Origin: Hyphomonadaceae bacterium ML37
GTDB lineage: Bacteria; Pseudomonadota; Alphaproteobacteria; Caulobacterales; Maricaulaceae
Reading direction: 5' to 3'
Assembly: GCA_027627685.1 (NCBI GenBank)
Contig: CP091241.1
Location: 2,109,191-2,173,190, forward strand
DNA: 64,000 nucleotides
Below are positions 45,752-54,057 of the stretch, piece by piece. Each line of letters opens with the position of its first letter. Positions within the stretch are counted from its first letter, which is position 1. The notes beneath the pieces are model-generated. The model ran no database searches. It saw only the letters and a list, made by a program, of their open reading frames with translations, and was not told the origin of the DNA. The translations under genes and the position numbers were made by a program.

Positions 45752-46944
45752 CGCCTGTCCATCGCCCACACGCCCTTGTTGGCGAGATAGCGCGCCGCGT
45801 CGGCCGTATCGGTGGGCTGGTAATCGGCAAACAGGTTGGGCGGGAAGCGGTTGCGGTAGGCGTCGAAGATCGGCCGGTAGAGGTCCATGTGGACATAGGG
45901 GATGGTGTGGCGCTGGCGGAACTGGGCCATGGGCAGGCGAGCGTTGACCAGGGTTTCAAACTGCGAGCCGGCTTCGGCCAGCACCGCGCCGTCCGGGCCG
46001 TAAATCGTCGAGCCGCCCGAATTGCCCGGATCTTCAAAGAAGCCCGGATTGCCCGGCGAGATCGCATTATTGACGATGGCGGTGTAGACGCCGTTATGCA
46101 CGCTGGTCGAGGCGATGTCGGTCTGCGTGAACCCGCCCGTGGCGGTGCGCAGGAAAATCTCCCCGCCCTTCATGGCGAAGGCGCGCATCAGTTCCGGTTC
46201 GCGCTGGACCGAGCTGGTGACGATATTGCCCAGCGGGGTGCGCGTGACGGGCATGACGTGATCGAGCCCGTAGCGCTCGATGTATTCGTCCAGCACGTCA
46301 TAGATCGTGGTGGTGAACAGCTCGAAGCCCGGCCCGAACAAGCCTTTGATATTGCGGGCTTTCCAGTGCTTGTCGACGATGGCTCCGGTATTGTCCATGA
46401 CGCTGGTGATGGACAGGACATGGTTGGGCCAGCTGTCATCGCGCACATAGGAACCGAACACGATCCAGCAATTATACTGGCGCGCCTTGCGCGCAATCGC
46501 CTCGGTCTCTTCGCCGGGAATTTCGATGGCTGCGCGCAGCGTGTCCGCCCGGCCCCAGCTGGCCCGGTAGCCGGTGATGGGAAACTCGTGGAAGAACAAG
46601 ATGTCCTTCGGCCCGCCCCAGCCGAAGCTCGCGTCGATCAGGTCCAGCATGTGGTTGAGATTATCCGCCCGCGCCCGGCTGGCGGTGCGGGTGGTGGAGG
46701 CGTCGACGCCGCGCACCCGGCTCTGCACAACGCCCAGCGTCACGACGGGTTTGGCGAGCTCCACCTTGGCGTAGTCACCATCAGCCGGCACGCCGGGATC
46801 AAGACCCCGGTCGGGCAGCGGGCTGGGCCCGCCCAGCATTTCCTCTTGCGCACGCGCCAAGGCGGGGCCAGCGGCGCCGGCGCCCAGCGCACTCAGCGCG
46901 GCGGCGGCGTAGAACAGGCGGCGGCGGTCGATTTCGGTGGTCAT
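45748..46944 (-). CDS. Nitrilase-superfamily protein with Ser at the catalytic Cys position (paralogue 2)
   Basis: A 398-residue CN-hydrolase-fold protein with an N-terminal RRR plus hydrophobic leader (DRRRLFYAAAALSALGAGAA), Tat-like. Glu120 (ILFFHEFPITGYR) and Lys195 (DKHWKARN) fit the triad. The nucleophile position, seven residues before PE in IVTSSVQREPELM, is Ser244 rather than Cys. A Ser replaces Cys at this position in the other paralogue too. The ATG at 46944 has AGGGGGAG 8 bases upstream, lying in the 3' end of the DUF1838 gene. A GTG at 46953 is less well placed. Confidence 0.82.
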   Translation of the reverse strand: MTTEIDRRRLFYAAAALSALGAGAAGPALARAQEEMLGGPSPLPDRGLDPGVPADGDYAKVELAKPVVTLGVVQSRVRGVDASTTRTASRARADNLNHMLDLIDASFGWGGPKDILFFHEFPITGYRASWGRADTLRAAIEIPGEETEAIARKARQYNCWIVFGSYVRDDSWPNHVLSITSVMDNTGAIVDKHWKARNIKGLFGPGFELFTTTIYDVLDEYIERYGLDHVMPVTRTPLGNIVTSSVQREPELMRAFAMKGGEIFLRTATGGFTQTDIASTSVHNGVYTAIVNNAISPGNPGFFEDPGNSGGSTIYGPDGAVLAEAGSQFETLVNARLPMAQFRQRHTIPYVHMDLYRPIFDAYRNRFPPNLFADYQPTDTADAARYLANKGVWAMDRR

Positions 46945-46949
46945 AACGC

Positions 46950-47753
46950 TCACTCCCCCTGCTGCAACGCGCGGATGGCGTCGAGATCGGCGGGCGGCTC
47001 CAGCCAGAGCGGCGCTTCGGTCTCGACATACTCACGGATGGAGGAGGGCAGCTCCTCATAGGTGTCCACCCGCCAGTTGACGAGATGCAGCACCGCCATC
47101 TGACCACCCGCCCAGGGCGGCATGCGGCCGATGCGCGCCCAGCTCAGCTGGTGGCGCCGCTCCACGCCTTCGGGCTGGATGAAGAAGTCATAATTCTCCC
47201 AGGCTTCAATGCGCCGGTCGGTACCCGGGATCGCAAAGTCGAGAAACAGCGGCGCGGTGAACACATAGGTGTCGCCCAGCCGGCGCCAGCTCATGGGCTC
47301 GGCCTCGATGGACTGGATGCGCCCGCCCGAGCCCTGCTCGACCACGCCGATCACCTGGCCCTCGTCCAGGCGGTATTCGATAAACTGATAGGGATAGGCG
47401 ATGGGGTCGATGGCCATGCCACCCGCCTCGCGCGCCACCTCGCCGGTCACAGGATCGCGGTAGATGAAAATCTTGCGGCCATACTGGTGGGCGATGGGGG
47501 CGCCGCGCCCTTCGGGCCGGAAGGACACCGCCGTATCGAACCCTTCCATCGTGTACAGAAGCTCGCCCGACGGATAAGCGCGCACCGTGCCGGTGGAATA
47601 CCAGTAGACGGGCTCACCCGTCCCGGCACGCGCGTCCATCCACGTGTCGAAAATCTCTTGGGTGAAGGGGCCGGTCTCCTCGGCGGATGCCGCCGCGCTC
47701 CAGCTCAGCGCCGCGGCCAGAAAGCCGAATGTCGCAATCGATCTGATAACCAT
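46950..47753 (-). CDS. DUF1838-family exported protein
   Basis: A 267-residue protein with a signal peptide (IRSIATFGFLAAALSWSAAASA). The remainder is beta-rich with many aromatic residues (YWYSTGTVRAYPSGELLYTM, AHQYGRKIFIYRDPVTGEV, WENYDFFIQPEGVERRHQLS), which fits DUF1838. No catalytic motif was recognised. GGGAGG lies 11 bases before the ATG. It is the first gene of the 40-48 kb cluster and is divergent from the DUF1330 gene. The intergenic region contains an 18-base palindrome at 47845. Confidence 0.75.
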   Translation of the reverse strand: MVIRSIATFGFLAAALSWSAAASAEETGPFTQEIFDTWMDARAGTGEPVYWYSTGTVRAYPSGELLYTMEGFDTAVSFRPEGRGAPIAHQYGRKIFIYRDPVTGEVAREAGGMAIDPIAYPYQFIEYRLDEGQVIGVVEQGSGGRIQSIEAEPMSWRRLGDTYVFTAPLFLDFAIPGTDRRIEAWENYDFFIQPEGVERRHQLSWARIGRMPPWAGGQMAVLHLVNWRVDTYEELPSSIREYVETEAPLWLEPPADLDAIRALQQGE

Positions 47754-47844
47754 GGCCGGTAATGCCTCCCTGAAGCGTGCGGCAGCGCCTTGAGTCCCGC
47801 GCCGTGTCCGGACAAGGATAGCAAGACCGGCGCAAGAGGGAATG

Positions 47845-47862
47845 GAAAAGATATATCTTTTC
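47845..47862. promoter_or_regulatory. AT-rich palindromic operator candidate
   Basis: A perfect 18-base palindrome (GAAAAGATATATCTTTTC) in otherwise GC-rich sequence. It stands 92 bases before the DUF1838 start (minus) and 54 bases before the DUF1330 start (plus), a place where one dimeric regulator could control both divergent transcripts. No regulator gene is adjacent. Confidence 0.6.
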
Positions 47863-47916
47863 AGCGGGACCCTCTTTGGGCCATGCTCGCCGGACCGAAC
47901 AGAGGGAGCAAGCGTC

Positions 47917-48366
47917 ATGAGCGTGATGCGAAGCGTGATGATCGCCGCCGGGGCCGGCGTGGCCGGCCTGGCGCTGGGACTGGTGCTGGGTCAGGGCCAG
48001 TTGTTCGCCAGAGGCTCGTCCGCCTCAGCCGCCGAGCCCGCCGCAGAGGCGCCCGATGGCGCCTACATGATCGTCATGGGCACGGTCCATGACCGCCCGG
48101 CCTTCTTCTCCGGATACATGCCCGGCCTGCCCGATCTCTACGCCCGCCATGGCGGGCGCTACATGGCGGTGACCGGCGAGGTGGAGACGCTGGAGGGCGA
48201 AACCGGCTTTCAGTCCATCGTGCTCAGCCGCTGGCCGGACATGCAGTCGGCGCGCGATTTCTGGGAGGATCCCGATTATCGCGAACTCGCCAATGCCCGC
48301 ATTGACGGCGAATGGGGCGATTTCAACGTGGTGCTGGTCCCGGCCTTGCCTGCGCCGTCCGAGTAA
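47917..48366 (+). CDS. DUF1330-domain protein with membrane anchor or signal
   Basis: A 149-residue protein. A hydrophobic N-terminus (MIAAGAGVAGLALGLVLGQGQ) may be a signal anchor. The DUF1330 domain of about 95 residues has MIVMGTVHDRPAFFSGYMPG, GRYMAVTGEVETLEG and IVLSRWPDMQSARDFWEDPD. It has the dimeric ferredoxin-like alpha/beta fold with unknown function. GGGAG lies 8 bases before the ATG. It is divergent from the DUF1838-led cluster and may belong to the same regulon. Confidence 0.85.
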   Translation: MSVMRSVMIAAGAGVAGLALGLVLGQGQLFARGSSASAAEPAAEAPDGAYMIVMGTVHDRPAFFSGYMPGLPDLYARHGGRYMAVTGEVETLEGETGFQSIVLSRWPDMQSARDFWEDPDYRELANARIDGEWGDFNVVLVPALPAPSE

Positions 48367-48373
48367 GCCCGCA

Positions 48374-48910
48374 TTGAGCGGCCCGCTAACACCGGTTCTT
48401 CAAACGCCCCGCCTGATCTTGCGCGAAACCCGCGCGGAGGATTTTGAGGCGTGTGCGGCGCTGTGGGGGGATGAACGCGTCGTGCGCCATATCGGCGGAC
48501 GCGTGTCCACGCCGACCGAGAGCTGGGGGCGCATGCTGCGCTTTCCGGGGCTCTGGGCGCTGCTGGGCTATGGCTACTGGACGCTGGAGGAGCGCGAGAC
48601 CGGCGCCTTCGCCGGCCAGGTGGGTCTCGCCGATTTCAAGCGCGACCTCAGCGTTGATATTTCCGGCATTCCTGAAGCCGGCTGGGTGCTGAGCCCGGCG
48701 GTGCACGGGCGCGGCTACGCCACCGAAGCCATGAGCGCGGCGCTGAACTGGGCGGACGCCACGCTGGACGCGGCGCGCACATGCTGCCTCATCGATCCCG
48801 GCAACGCCGCCTCGCTCAATGTCGCCGCCAAGCTGGGCTATGGCGGCGCGCAAGCGGCCACGCTCAATGATCACGACACGCTGGTTCTGTGGCGGCCACG
48901 CGGTGGCTGA
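48374..48910 (+). CDS. GNAT-family N-acetyltransferase
   Basis: A 178-residue acetyltransferase of the RimJ/RimL type: TPRLILRETRAEDFEACAAL at the N-terminus. The acetyl-CoA loop is VLSPAVHGRGYATEAMSAAL, and CLIDPGNAASLNVAAKLGY is the usual C-terminal strand-helix. The start is uncertain. A TTG at 48374, 8 bases after the preceding stop, fits the domain edge; the open frame runs further upstream into the DUF1330 gene. Substrate unknown. It converges with gltX. Confidence 0.85.
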   Translation: MSGPLTPVLQTPRLILRETRAEDFEACAALWGDERVVRHIGGRVSTPTESWGRMLRFPGLWALLGYGYWTLEERETGAFAGQVGLADFKRDLSVDISGIPEAGWVLSPAVHGRGYATEAMSAALNWADATLDAARTCCLIDPGNAASLNVAAKLGYGGAQAATLNDHDTLVLWRPRGG

Positions 48911-48929
48911 CCTCGTCTAACTGCAGCTT

Positions 48930-50276
48930 TTAACGCGCCTGACCCAGCAGCCTCGCACGGGCCGTATCGGCGCCGATCAGGGGCAGCAGCACCGCCATTT
49001 CCGGCCCGCGCGCCTGGCCGGTCAGCGCCAGGCGGAGCGGCATGAACAGGTCCTTGCCCTTGCGCCCGGTGGCGTCCTTCACCGCGCCGGTCCAGTTGCT
49101 CCAGCTGGTCCCGTCCAGCGGTCCCTCGGGCAGCAGATCGGCGGCGGCTCTTGCAAACTCTGCGTCTTCGATCACCGGCGCGACCGGGCCGTCAATGAGC
49201 TGGCGCCATTCGGCGACGTCGCGCACGCGCACCAGATTGTCGCGCACCGCATTCCAGAACGCCTCGCCGCTATCGGCGTTGAGGGCGGCCAGCCGCTCTT
49301 TCACATCCGAATAGTTCATTTCGTGAACCAGCCTGGCGTTCAGGCGCTCGAGATCCGCCGGGTCAAAGCGCGCCGGCGTGCGCGACAGCTTGGCCAGATC
49401 GAAGTCCGCCGCCAGCGCTTCGAGCGAGCCGCGCGCCTCCACCGGATCAGACGTGCCGAGCTTGGCCAGCAGGGACAGAACCGCCATGGGCTCAATGTCC
49501 TCGTCCTCGCGCAAACCCTTCACCGATAGAGAGCCGATGCGCTTGGACAGCTTCTCCCCATCCTTGCCCATCAGAAGCGGGTGATGGCCGAGCCGCGGAG
49601 AGGCGCCCTTGCCGCCCAGCGCCTCGAAAATCTCGATCTGGGCGGCCGAATTGGTGACGTGGTCCTCGCCGCGGATGATGTGGGTGATGCCCGCCTCAAG
49701 ATCATCCACCACGCTGGGCAGGGTGTAGAGATAGCTGCCATCGGCGCGGATCAGGATCGGGTCCGAGACAGAGCTGGTTTCGATATGGCTCGGGCCCCGC
49801 ACCAGATCGGTCCATTCAATGCGCCCGCCCGACAGTTTGAAGCGCCAGTGCGGCTTGCGCCCTTCGGCCTCCAGCGCGGCGCGCTCGGCATCGGTGAGGC
49901 TCAGCGCGGCGCGGTCATAGACCGGCGGCTTGCCCTGGGCGCGCTGGATCTTGCGCTTGCGATCAAGCTCGTCCTCGGTCTCGTAGCAGGGATAAAGATA
50001 GTCCGCTTCCACAAGCCGCGCCTTGACCGATTCGTAGCGGTCAAAATGATGCGACTGATTGAAGGTCTCGTCCCAGTGCAGGCCCAGCCACGTCAGGTCA
50101 TCCTTGATGCCCTGCTCGTACTCGGCTGTGGAGCGCTCAAGGTCCGTGTCGTCGATGCGCAACAGCACCTGACCGCCCTGCCCGCGCGCGAACAAGACGT
50201 TCATCAGCGCGGTGCGCACATTGCCCACATGGATGCGCCCGGTGGGGCTCGGGGCGAAGCGGACTTTGACGGTCAT
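48930..50276 (-). CDS. gltX: Glutamyl-tRNA synthetase
   Basis: Class I aminoacyl-tRNA synthetase charging tRNA-Glu. The 448-residue product has the HIGH-type motif FAPSPTGRIHVGNVRTAL, then IDDTDLERS and the KMSKS-type MGKDGEKLSKRIGS. It has a C-terminal anticodon-binding domain. The length fits the shorter GltX class; alphaproteobacteria often carry two, one for tRNA-Gln mischarging, and which this is cannot be told. Its start is 63 bases from the end of the vsr gene. Confidence 0.95.
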   Translation of the reverse strand: MTVKVRFAPSPTGRIHVGNVRTALMNVLFARGQGGQVLLRIDDTDLERSTAEYEQGIKDDLTWLGLHWDETFNQSHHFDRYESVKARLVEADYLYPCYETEDELDRKRKIQRAQGKPPVYDRAALSLTDAERAALEAEGRKPHWRFKLSGGRIEWTDLVRGPSHIETSSVSDPILIRADGSYLYTLPSVVDDLEAGITHIIRGEDHVTNSAAQIEIFEALGGKGASPRLGHHPLLMGKDGEKLSKRIGSLSVKGLREDEDIEPMAVLSLLAKLGTSDPVEARGSLEALAADFDLAKLSRTPARFDPADLERLNARLVHEMNYSDVKERLAALNADSGEAFWNAVRDNLVRVRDVAEWRQLIDGPVAPVIEDAEFARAAADLLPEGPLDGTSWSNWTGAVKDATGRKGKDLFMPLRLALTGQARGPEMAVLLPLIGADTARARLLGQAR

Positions 50277-50339
50277 GGTCAGGTCGGGTCCTAGAGGCGG
50301 GACAGGGGATCGCGGCTTTAGACCGGCTGGCGGCGGGCG

Positions 50340-50786
50340 TCAAACGCGCCGCGCGGGCGCGCGACCGGAGGGACCGAGAAAGCCCTGCAGGCGCGCGGCA
50401 AGGCCGGCGCGGTCCTTCATCTCGCACTCCCATACGGTCATCACCCGCCAGCCCGCGTCCGCCAGGGCCGCGTCGCTGGCGGCGTCACGCGCGCGGTTTC
50501 GGGCGATCTTGGCGGTCCAGTACGCGGCGTTCTGTTTGGGCTGGCGGGCGCCGCGCGCACAGTCATGACCATGCCAGAAACAGCCATTCACGAAGATCAC
50601 CGCGCGCCGCCCGGGAAACGCCAGATCGGGCTTGCCCGGCAAATCCTTGCGATGCAGGCGAAAGCGATAGCCGAGCCCATGGACCAGCCGCCGCACGATC
50701 ATTTCCGGCTTCGTCCCCTGCCCCTTCACCGCCGCCATCACCGCCGAGCGCTCAGCGGGCGTGAAGACGTCGCTGCCCGTCACCAT
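50340..50786 (-). CDS. vsr: Vsr, very-short-patch mismatch endonuclease
   Basis: A 148-residue nicking endonuclease that corrects T:G mismatches left by deamination at m5C sites. Asp54 in HRKDLPGKPDLAFPGRR is the catalytic acidic residue. The zinc/active-site loop is FVNGCFWHGHDCARGA (Cys69, His72, His74, Cys76). WRVMTVWECEMKD closes the fold. The ATG at 50786 lies 7 bases inside the 3' end of the FAD monooxygenase gene. It pairs with the cytosine methyltransferase at 51966. Confidence 0.93.
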   Translation of the reverse strand: MVTGSDVFTPAERSAVMAAVKGQGTKPEMIVRRLVHGLGYRFRLHRKDLPGKPDLAFPGRRAVIFVNGCFWHGHDCARGARQPKQNAAYWTAKIARNRARDAASDAALADAGWRVMTVWECEMKDRAGLAARLQGFLGPSGRAPARRV

Positions 50787-51961
50787 GGCATGCGGCCGCG
50801 CCCCGTCAGCGTCCAGCCCATCCAGTGGCGCAGGCCCGGCAGGCGGCCCGACAGGTTGAAGACAATATCGCGCGCCCAGCCGAGCAGCTTTGAGGAGGAC
50901 TGGAAGACCGGGGTCAGCGCCCGGCTCATCAGGGCGTAATAGGTGACGCTGGGTCTCCGCGCGCGCTCGGCGGCTTTCAGAGCGTGCTGCACCGGCGCAT
51001 GGTCGGCCATCGCATGCGCCAGCGCCGCCGCGTCGCACAGGGCGAGGTTCGCGCCCTGGCCCAGCTGCGGGCTCATGGCGTGGGCGGCGTCGCCCAGCAG
51101 CATGATCCGGCCCCGCCGCCAGCGCGGACACAGCGTGTCCTGATAGGCGGCATAGGCGAAATCATCGAGGCCCGCCTCGCCCACCGCCTTACCGGCGCGC
51201 GGCCAGTAGCGGGCGAAGCCTTCGCGAAAAGCCTCGTCGCCTGCCGCCATCACCGCGTCGCGCTCAGTACTGCGCACCGACCAGAACACGCTCACCCCCG
51301 GGCGCCCCAGCGGATCAGCCGGGTTATCGCCCACCGGCAGCAGCCCGATCATGATGCGGCAGCCATCATAGACCTGCTCCAGCTCGCCCTCGCGCGCGCC
51401 GTCAGGATCGGGCCGGATCGCCCAGAAGGCGCCCCAGGGGAAGACCCGCTCGCGCGCCTGCGGACAGACGATGCGGCGCAGGCGCGAATGGGCGCCGTCG
51501 CATACCAGAATGAGATCGAACGGCGCTGTGGTCTCGCCGTCCGCCAGCCTGAGGCAGGGCGTGTCGGTGTCCGGCGCTGCGATATCGACGATGTCCGCGC
51601 CCGTGCGCCAGTGCGCGCCTGCGTCCCGGGCGGCGTCCAGCAGAAGGTTGAACAGGCTGGCGCGGTGAATGCCGACGCCATAATCGCCTTTGCGCGCATC
51701 GCTGTATCGCAGGTCCAGCACGGCGCGTCCGCGCATGTTACGCCCGATCAGGCGGCTGATCCGCGCCCCGCGCGCCACGGCCTCGCCACATAGATCCAAG
51801 GTATCCAGCGCCATCAGCCCGCTGGGCTGGAGGAGGAGCCCCGCGCCCACAGGACGGGGCTCAGCGAAGCGATCGAAGATGGTGACCTGATGCCCGGCGC
51901 GGGCGAGATGGGCGGCGCTGGCGAGCCCGGCTATGCCGCTGCCGACCACCGCCGCGCGCAT
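50780..51961 (-). CDS. FAD-dependent aromatic-ring-type monooxygenase
   Basis: A 393-residue flavoprotein of the UbiH/salicylate hydroxylase group. The ADP-binding GSGIAGLASAAHLARAGHQV opens the chain. The DG motif is LILVCDGAHSRLRR and the FAD ribityl motif is MLLGDAAHAMSPQLGQGANL. It is placed between dcm (4-base gap) and vsr (7-base overlap), so all three share a transcript. Its substrate is unknown, and nothing obvious ties it to DNA methylation. Confidence 0.88.
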   Translation of the reverse strand: MRAAVVGSGIAGLASAAHLARAGHQVTIFDRFAEPRPVGAGLLLQPSGLMALDTLDLCGEAVARGARISRLIGRNMRGRAVLDLRYSDARKGDYGVGIHRASLFNLLLDAARDAGAHWRTGADIVDIAAPDTDTPCLRLADGETTAPFDLILVCDGAHSRLRRIVCPQARERVFPWGAFWAIRPDPDGAREGELEQVYDGCRIMIGLLPVGDNPADPLGRPGVSVFWSVRSTERDAVMAAGDEAFREGFARYWPRAGKAVGEAGLDDFAYAAYQDTLCPRWRRGRIMLLGDAAHAMSPQLGQGANLALCDAAALAHAMADHAPVQHALKAAERARRPSVTYYALMSRALTPVFQSSSKLLGWARDIVFNLSGRLPGLRHWMGWTLTGRGRMPW

Positions 51962-51965
51962 AGCC

Positions 51966-53129
51966 CTACTCCGCCGCCAGCACGTCGGCGCGCGTGTGGT
52001 CGAGCACCGGCTCGAACAGGTTCTCGCGCAGGAAGGCCACCGCGTCCACCGACACGCCATCGCCCGCCAAATGCAGCGCCGCGTTGTCGCGCGCGGGCAG
52101 GCGGTAATCCTCGGGCAGGCCCATCAGACGGGCGTATTCGCGCGCGGTCATGGGACGGGTGCGCACCTTGCCGTTTTTGACCCACACCACGAACTGGCGC
52201 GACGACCCGCCGCCGGGCGTGCGCAGACAGCCCGCCAGCCCGTCAAAGCGCACTTCGGCGCGCTGCACCTTCACGCCATTTTCCACCCGCATGCGCCGGT
52301 ACAGCGCGCCCGCCGCGGGGCCCGGGCCCTTGCGCGCTTCCGCCAGACGCGCCCGCGACGGCGCGCTCATCATGGCGATCAGACGGCGCGTCTCTTCCGG
52401 GCTGTGCCACGGCGTAGCGCGCGCAGGCTCCAGCACATCAATCAGCGCCGCATTGGGGCGCGGCGGCACGGGCAAGGCCCACCACACCCAGCTGGCTTTC
52501 AGATGCTCCGGCAGGCGCGCCGCCGCCCGGCGCACCGCGCCGGTCAGGAAGGGAGAGAGGTGATCTGGCTCGCTCGCCAGCGCCAGATCAGACGGGATGG
52601 GTATGTCCTTGCGCAGCGCCAGTACGAACAGGCGCGGGCGCGATTGCGGGGTGAACCAGCGCGCATCAATCTCGACCGCCCCGAAGCGGTATCCGCCCGC
52701 ATCCAGCGCCTCGCACAGCGCCGTAAAATCCGCCCCGCCCGAACAGGTCAAAAGCCCCGGCACATTCTCCAGCCCGATCAGGCGCGGCGCCCGGCCCTCG
52801 CCCTGCAGCGCCTCCATCAGGCGCCAGAAGCTGTAGAACACGCCCGAGCGCGCCGCCTTCAGCCCGCCGCGCGGGCCGGCCAGCGACAAATCCTGACAGG
52901 GAAAGCTCGCCCAGGCCAGATCGGCGGAGCCTGGCAATTCGTCCGGCGCCACATCGCCCACATCGCCGGGGCGCAAAACGTCCGCGCCGAAATTAGCCTG
53001 ATAGGCCGCGAGCTTGGCCGGATCGATATCATTGGCGAAATGACACCGCCAATGACGCCCCAGCCCCAGCCGCGCCATCCCGCCGCCGCAGAAGAACTCG
53101 TAAAACCGGTATCGGGAATCAGCGGCCAT
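51966..53129 (-). CDS. dcm: DNA cytosine C5-methyltransferase
   Basis: A 387-residue m5C methyltransferase. Motif I is YEFFCGGGMARLGLG, motif IV is ASFPCQDLSLAGPRGG with nucleophile Cys78, motif VI is ENVPGLL (Glu121) and motif VIII is QSRPRLFVLAL. Motifs IX-X follow a short target-recognition region. It is followed by FAD monooxygenase and vsr genes; no restriction endonuclease gene is adjacent, so it may be an orphan. Its recognition site is not predictable from sequence. The dcm symbol is used for the class only. Confidence 0.9.
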   Translation of the reverse strand: MAADSRYRFYEFFCGGGMARLGLGRHWRCHFANDIDPAKLAAYQANFGADVLRPGDVGDVAPDELPGSADLAWASFPCQDLSLAGPRGGLKAARSGVFYSFWRLMEALQGEGRAPRLIGLENVPGLLTCSGGADFTALCEALDAGGYRFGAVEIDARWFTPQSRPRLFVLALRKDIPIPSDLALASEPDHLSPFLTGAVRRAAARLPEHLKASWVWWALPVPPRPNAALIDVLEPARATPWHSPEETRRLIAMMSAPSRARLAEARKGPGPAAGALYRRMRVENGVKVQRAEVRFDGLAGCLRTPGGGSSRQFVVWVKNGKVRTRPMTAREYARLMGLPEDYRLPARDNAALHLAGDGVSVDAVAFLRENLFEPVLDHTRADVLAAE

Positions 53130-53208
53130 GGCGCCAGCATAGCGCGTTACCGCCCTGCGCGAAGCGCGGCGGGGCGCCGCTGCGGCGTTTTGGTCGTTTG
53201 CCTTGACC

Positions 53209-54051
53209 CTAGTTGGAATCCGACCCCAGCTGACGCGAACGCCGTGCAGCCGCGGCCACCGCGTTGCGCACCAGGCCCGGCAGGCCGGACCCGCCCATCA
53301 GGGCGTCGAGGCCGGCCTGGGTGGTGCCGCCGGGCGAGGTCACCGTGCGGCGCAGCTCGCTGGCGTCGCCCTGGCCGCTGGTCAGCAGCGCGCCCGAGCC
53401 CGCCACTGTGTGCACGGCCAGGCGCTGGGCCAGCTCGCGCGGAAGGCCCTCGGCTTCAGCCGCGGCGGCCAGCGCTTCGCAGAACAGGAAGACATAAGCG
53501 GGGCCCGACCCGGATACGGCCGTGACCACATCCATCAGGCGCTCATCATCCACCCACTCCACCGGACCAGCCGGTTTCAGCAGCATTTCGGTGCGCCCGC
53601 GCTCGTCAGGGCCGTCGCCCGCCTCGTTGGCGGCGCACACCGACACGCCCTTGCCGATGGCGCCGGGCGTGTTGGGCATGGCGCGCACGGCCGGACGGCC
53701 CGGCAAAGCGCGGCCCAGCGTGCGCAGTGTCACACCGGCCGCGATGGACACCACCAGCGCGTCCTCGGGCAATTGATCTTTGAGCGGGGCGAGCACTTCG
53801 GTGACCATCCCCGGTTTGACCGCGATCACGATATCGCTGACCTGCCGGGCCAGCGCCGGCGTCAGCGCCGGCTCGCAGCGCACGCCATGGGCGTCAGCCA
53901 GCGCGCGCGCGGCGTCGCTCAAGTTGGGATCGATGAACACGATCCGCTCGGGCTCGACCCGGTTGCGCGATTTTTTCAGCCAGCCCGCCGCCAGAGCCGC
54001 ACCCATTCGGCCGGCGCCGACCAGCGCGATAAGTCCTGTTGTGTCTGACAT
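53209..54051 (-). CDS. proC: Pyrroline-5-carboxylate reductase, ProC
   Basis: Last step of proline synthesis, reducing pyrroline-5-carboxylate with NAD(P)H. The 280-residue product begins LIALVGAGRMGAALAAGW, the Rossmann motif. It contains GKGVSVCAANEAGDGPDERG and VTAVSGSGPAYVFLFCEAL, and ends in the conserved TSPGGTTQAGLDALMGGSGL. It follows ybjN by 6 bases, an arrangement common in alphaproteobacteria. Confidence 0.95.
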   Translation of the reverse strand: MSDTTGLIALVGAGRMGAALAAGWLKKSRNRVEPERIVFIDPNLSDAARALADAHGVRCEPALTPALARQVSDIVIAVKPGMVTEVLAPLKDQLPEDALVVSIAAGVTLRTLGRALPGRPAVRAMPNTPGAIGKGVSVCAANEAGDGPDERGRTEMLLKPAGPVEWVDDERLMDVVTAVSGSGPAYVFLFCEALAAAAEAEGLPRELAQRLAVHTVAGSGALLTSGQGDASELRRTVTSPGGTTQAGLDALMGGSGLPGLVRNAVAAAARRSRQLGSDSN

Positions 54052-54057
54052 ATCGGT

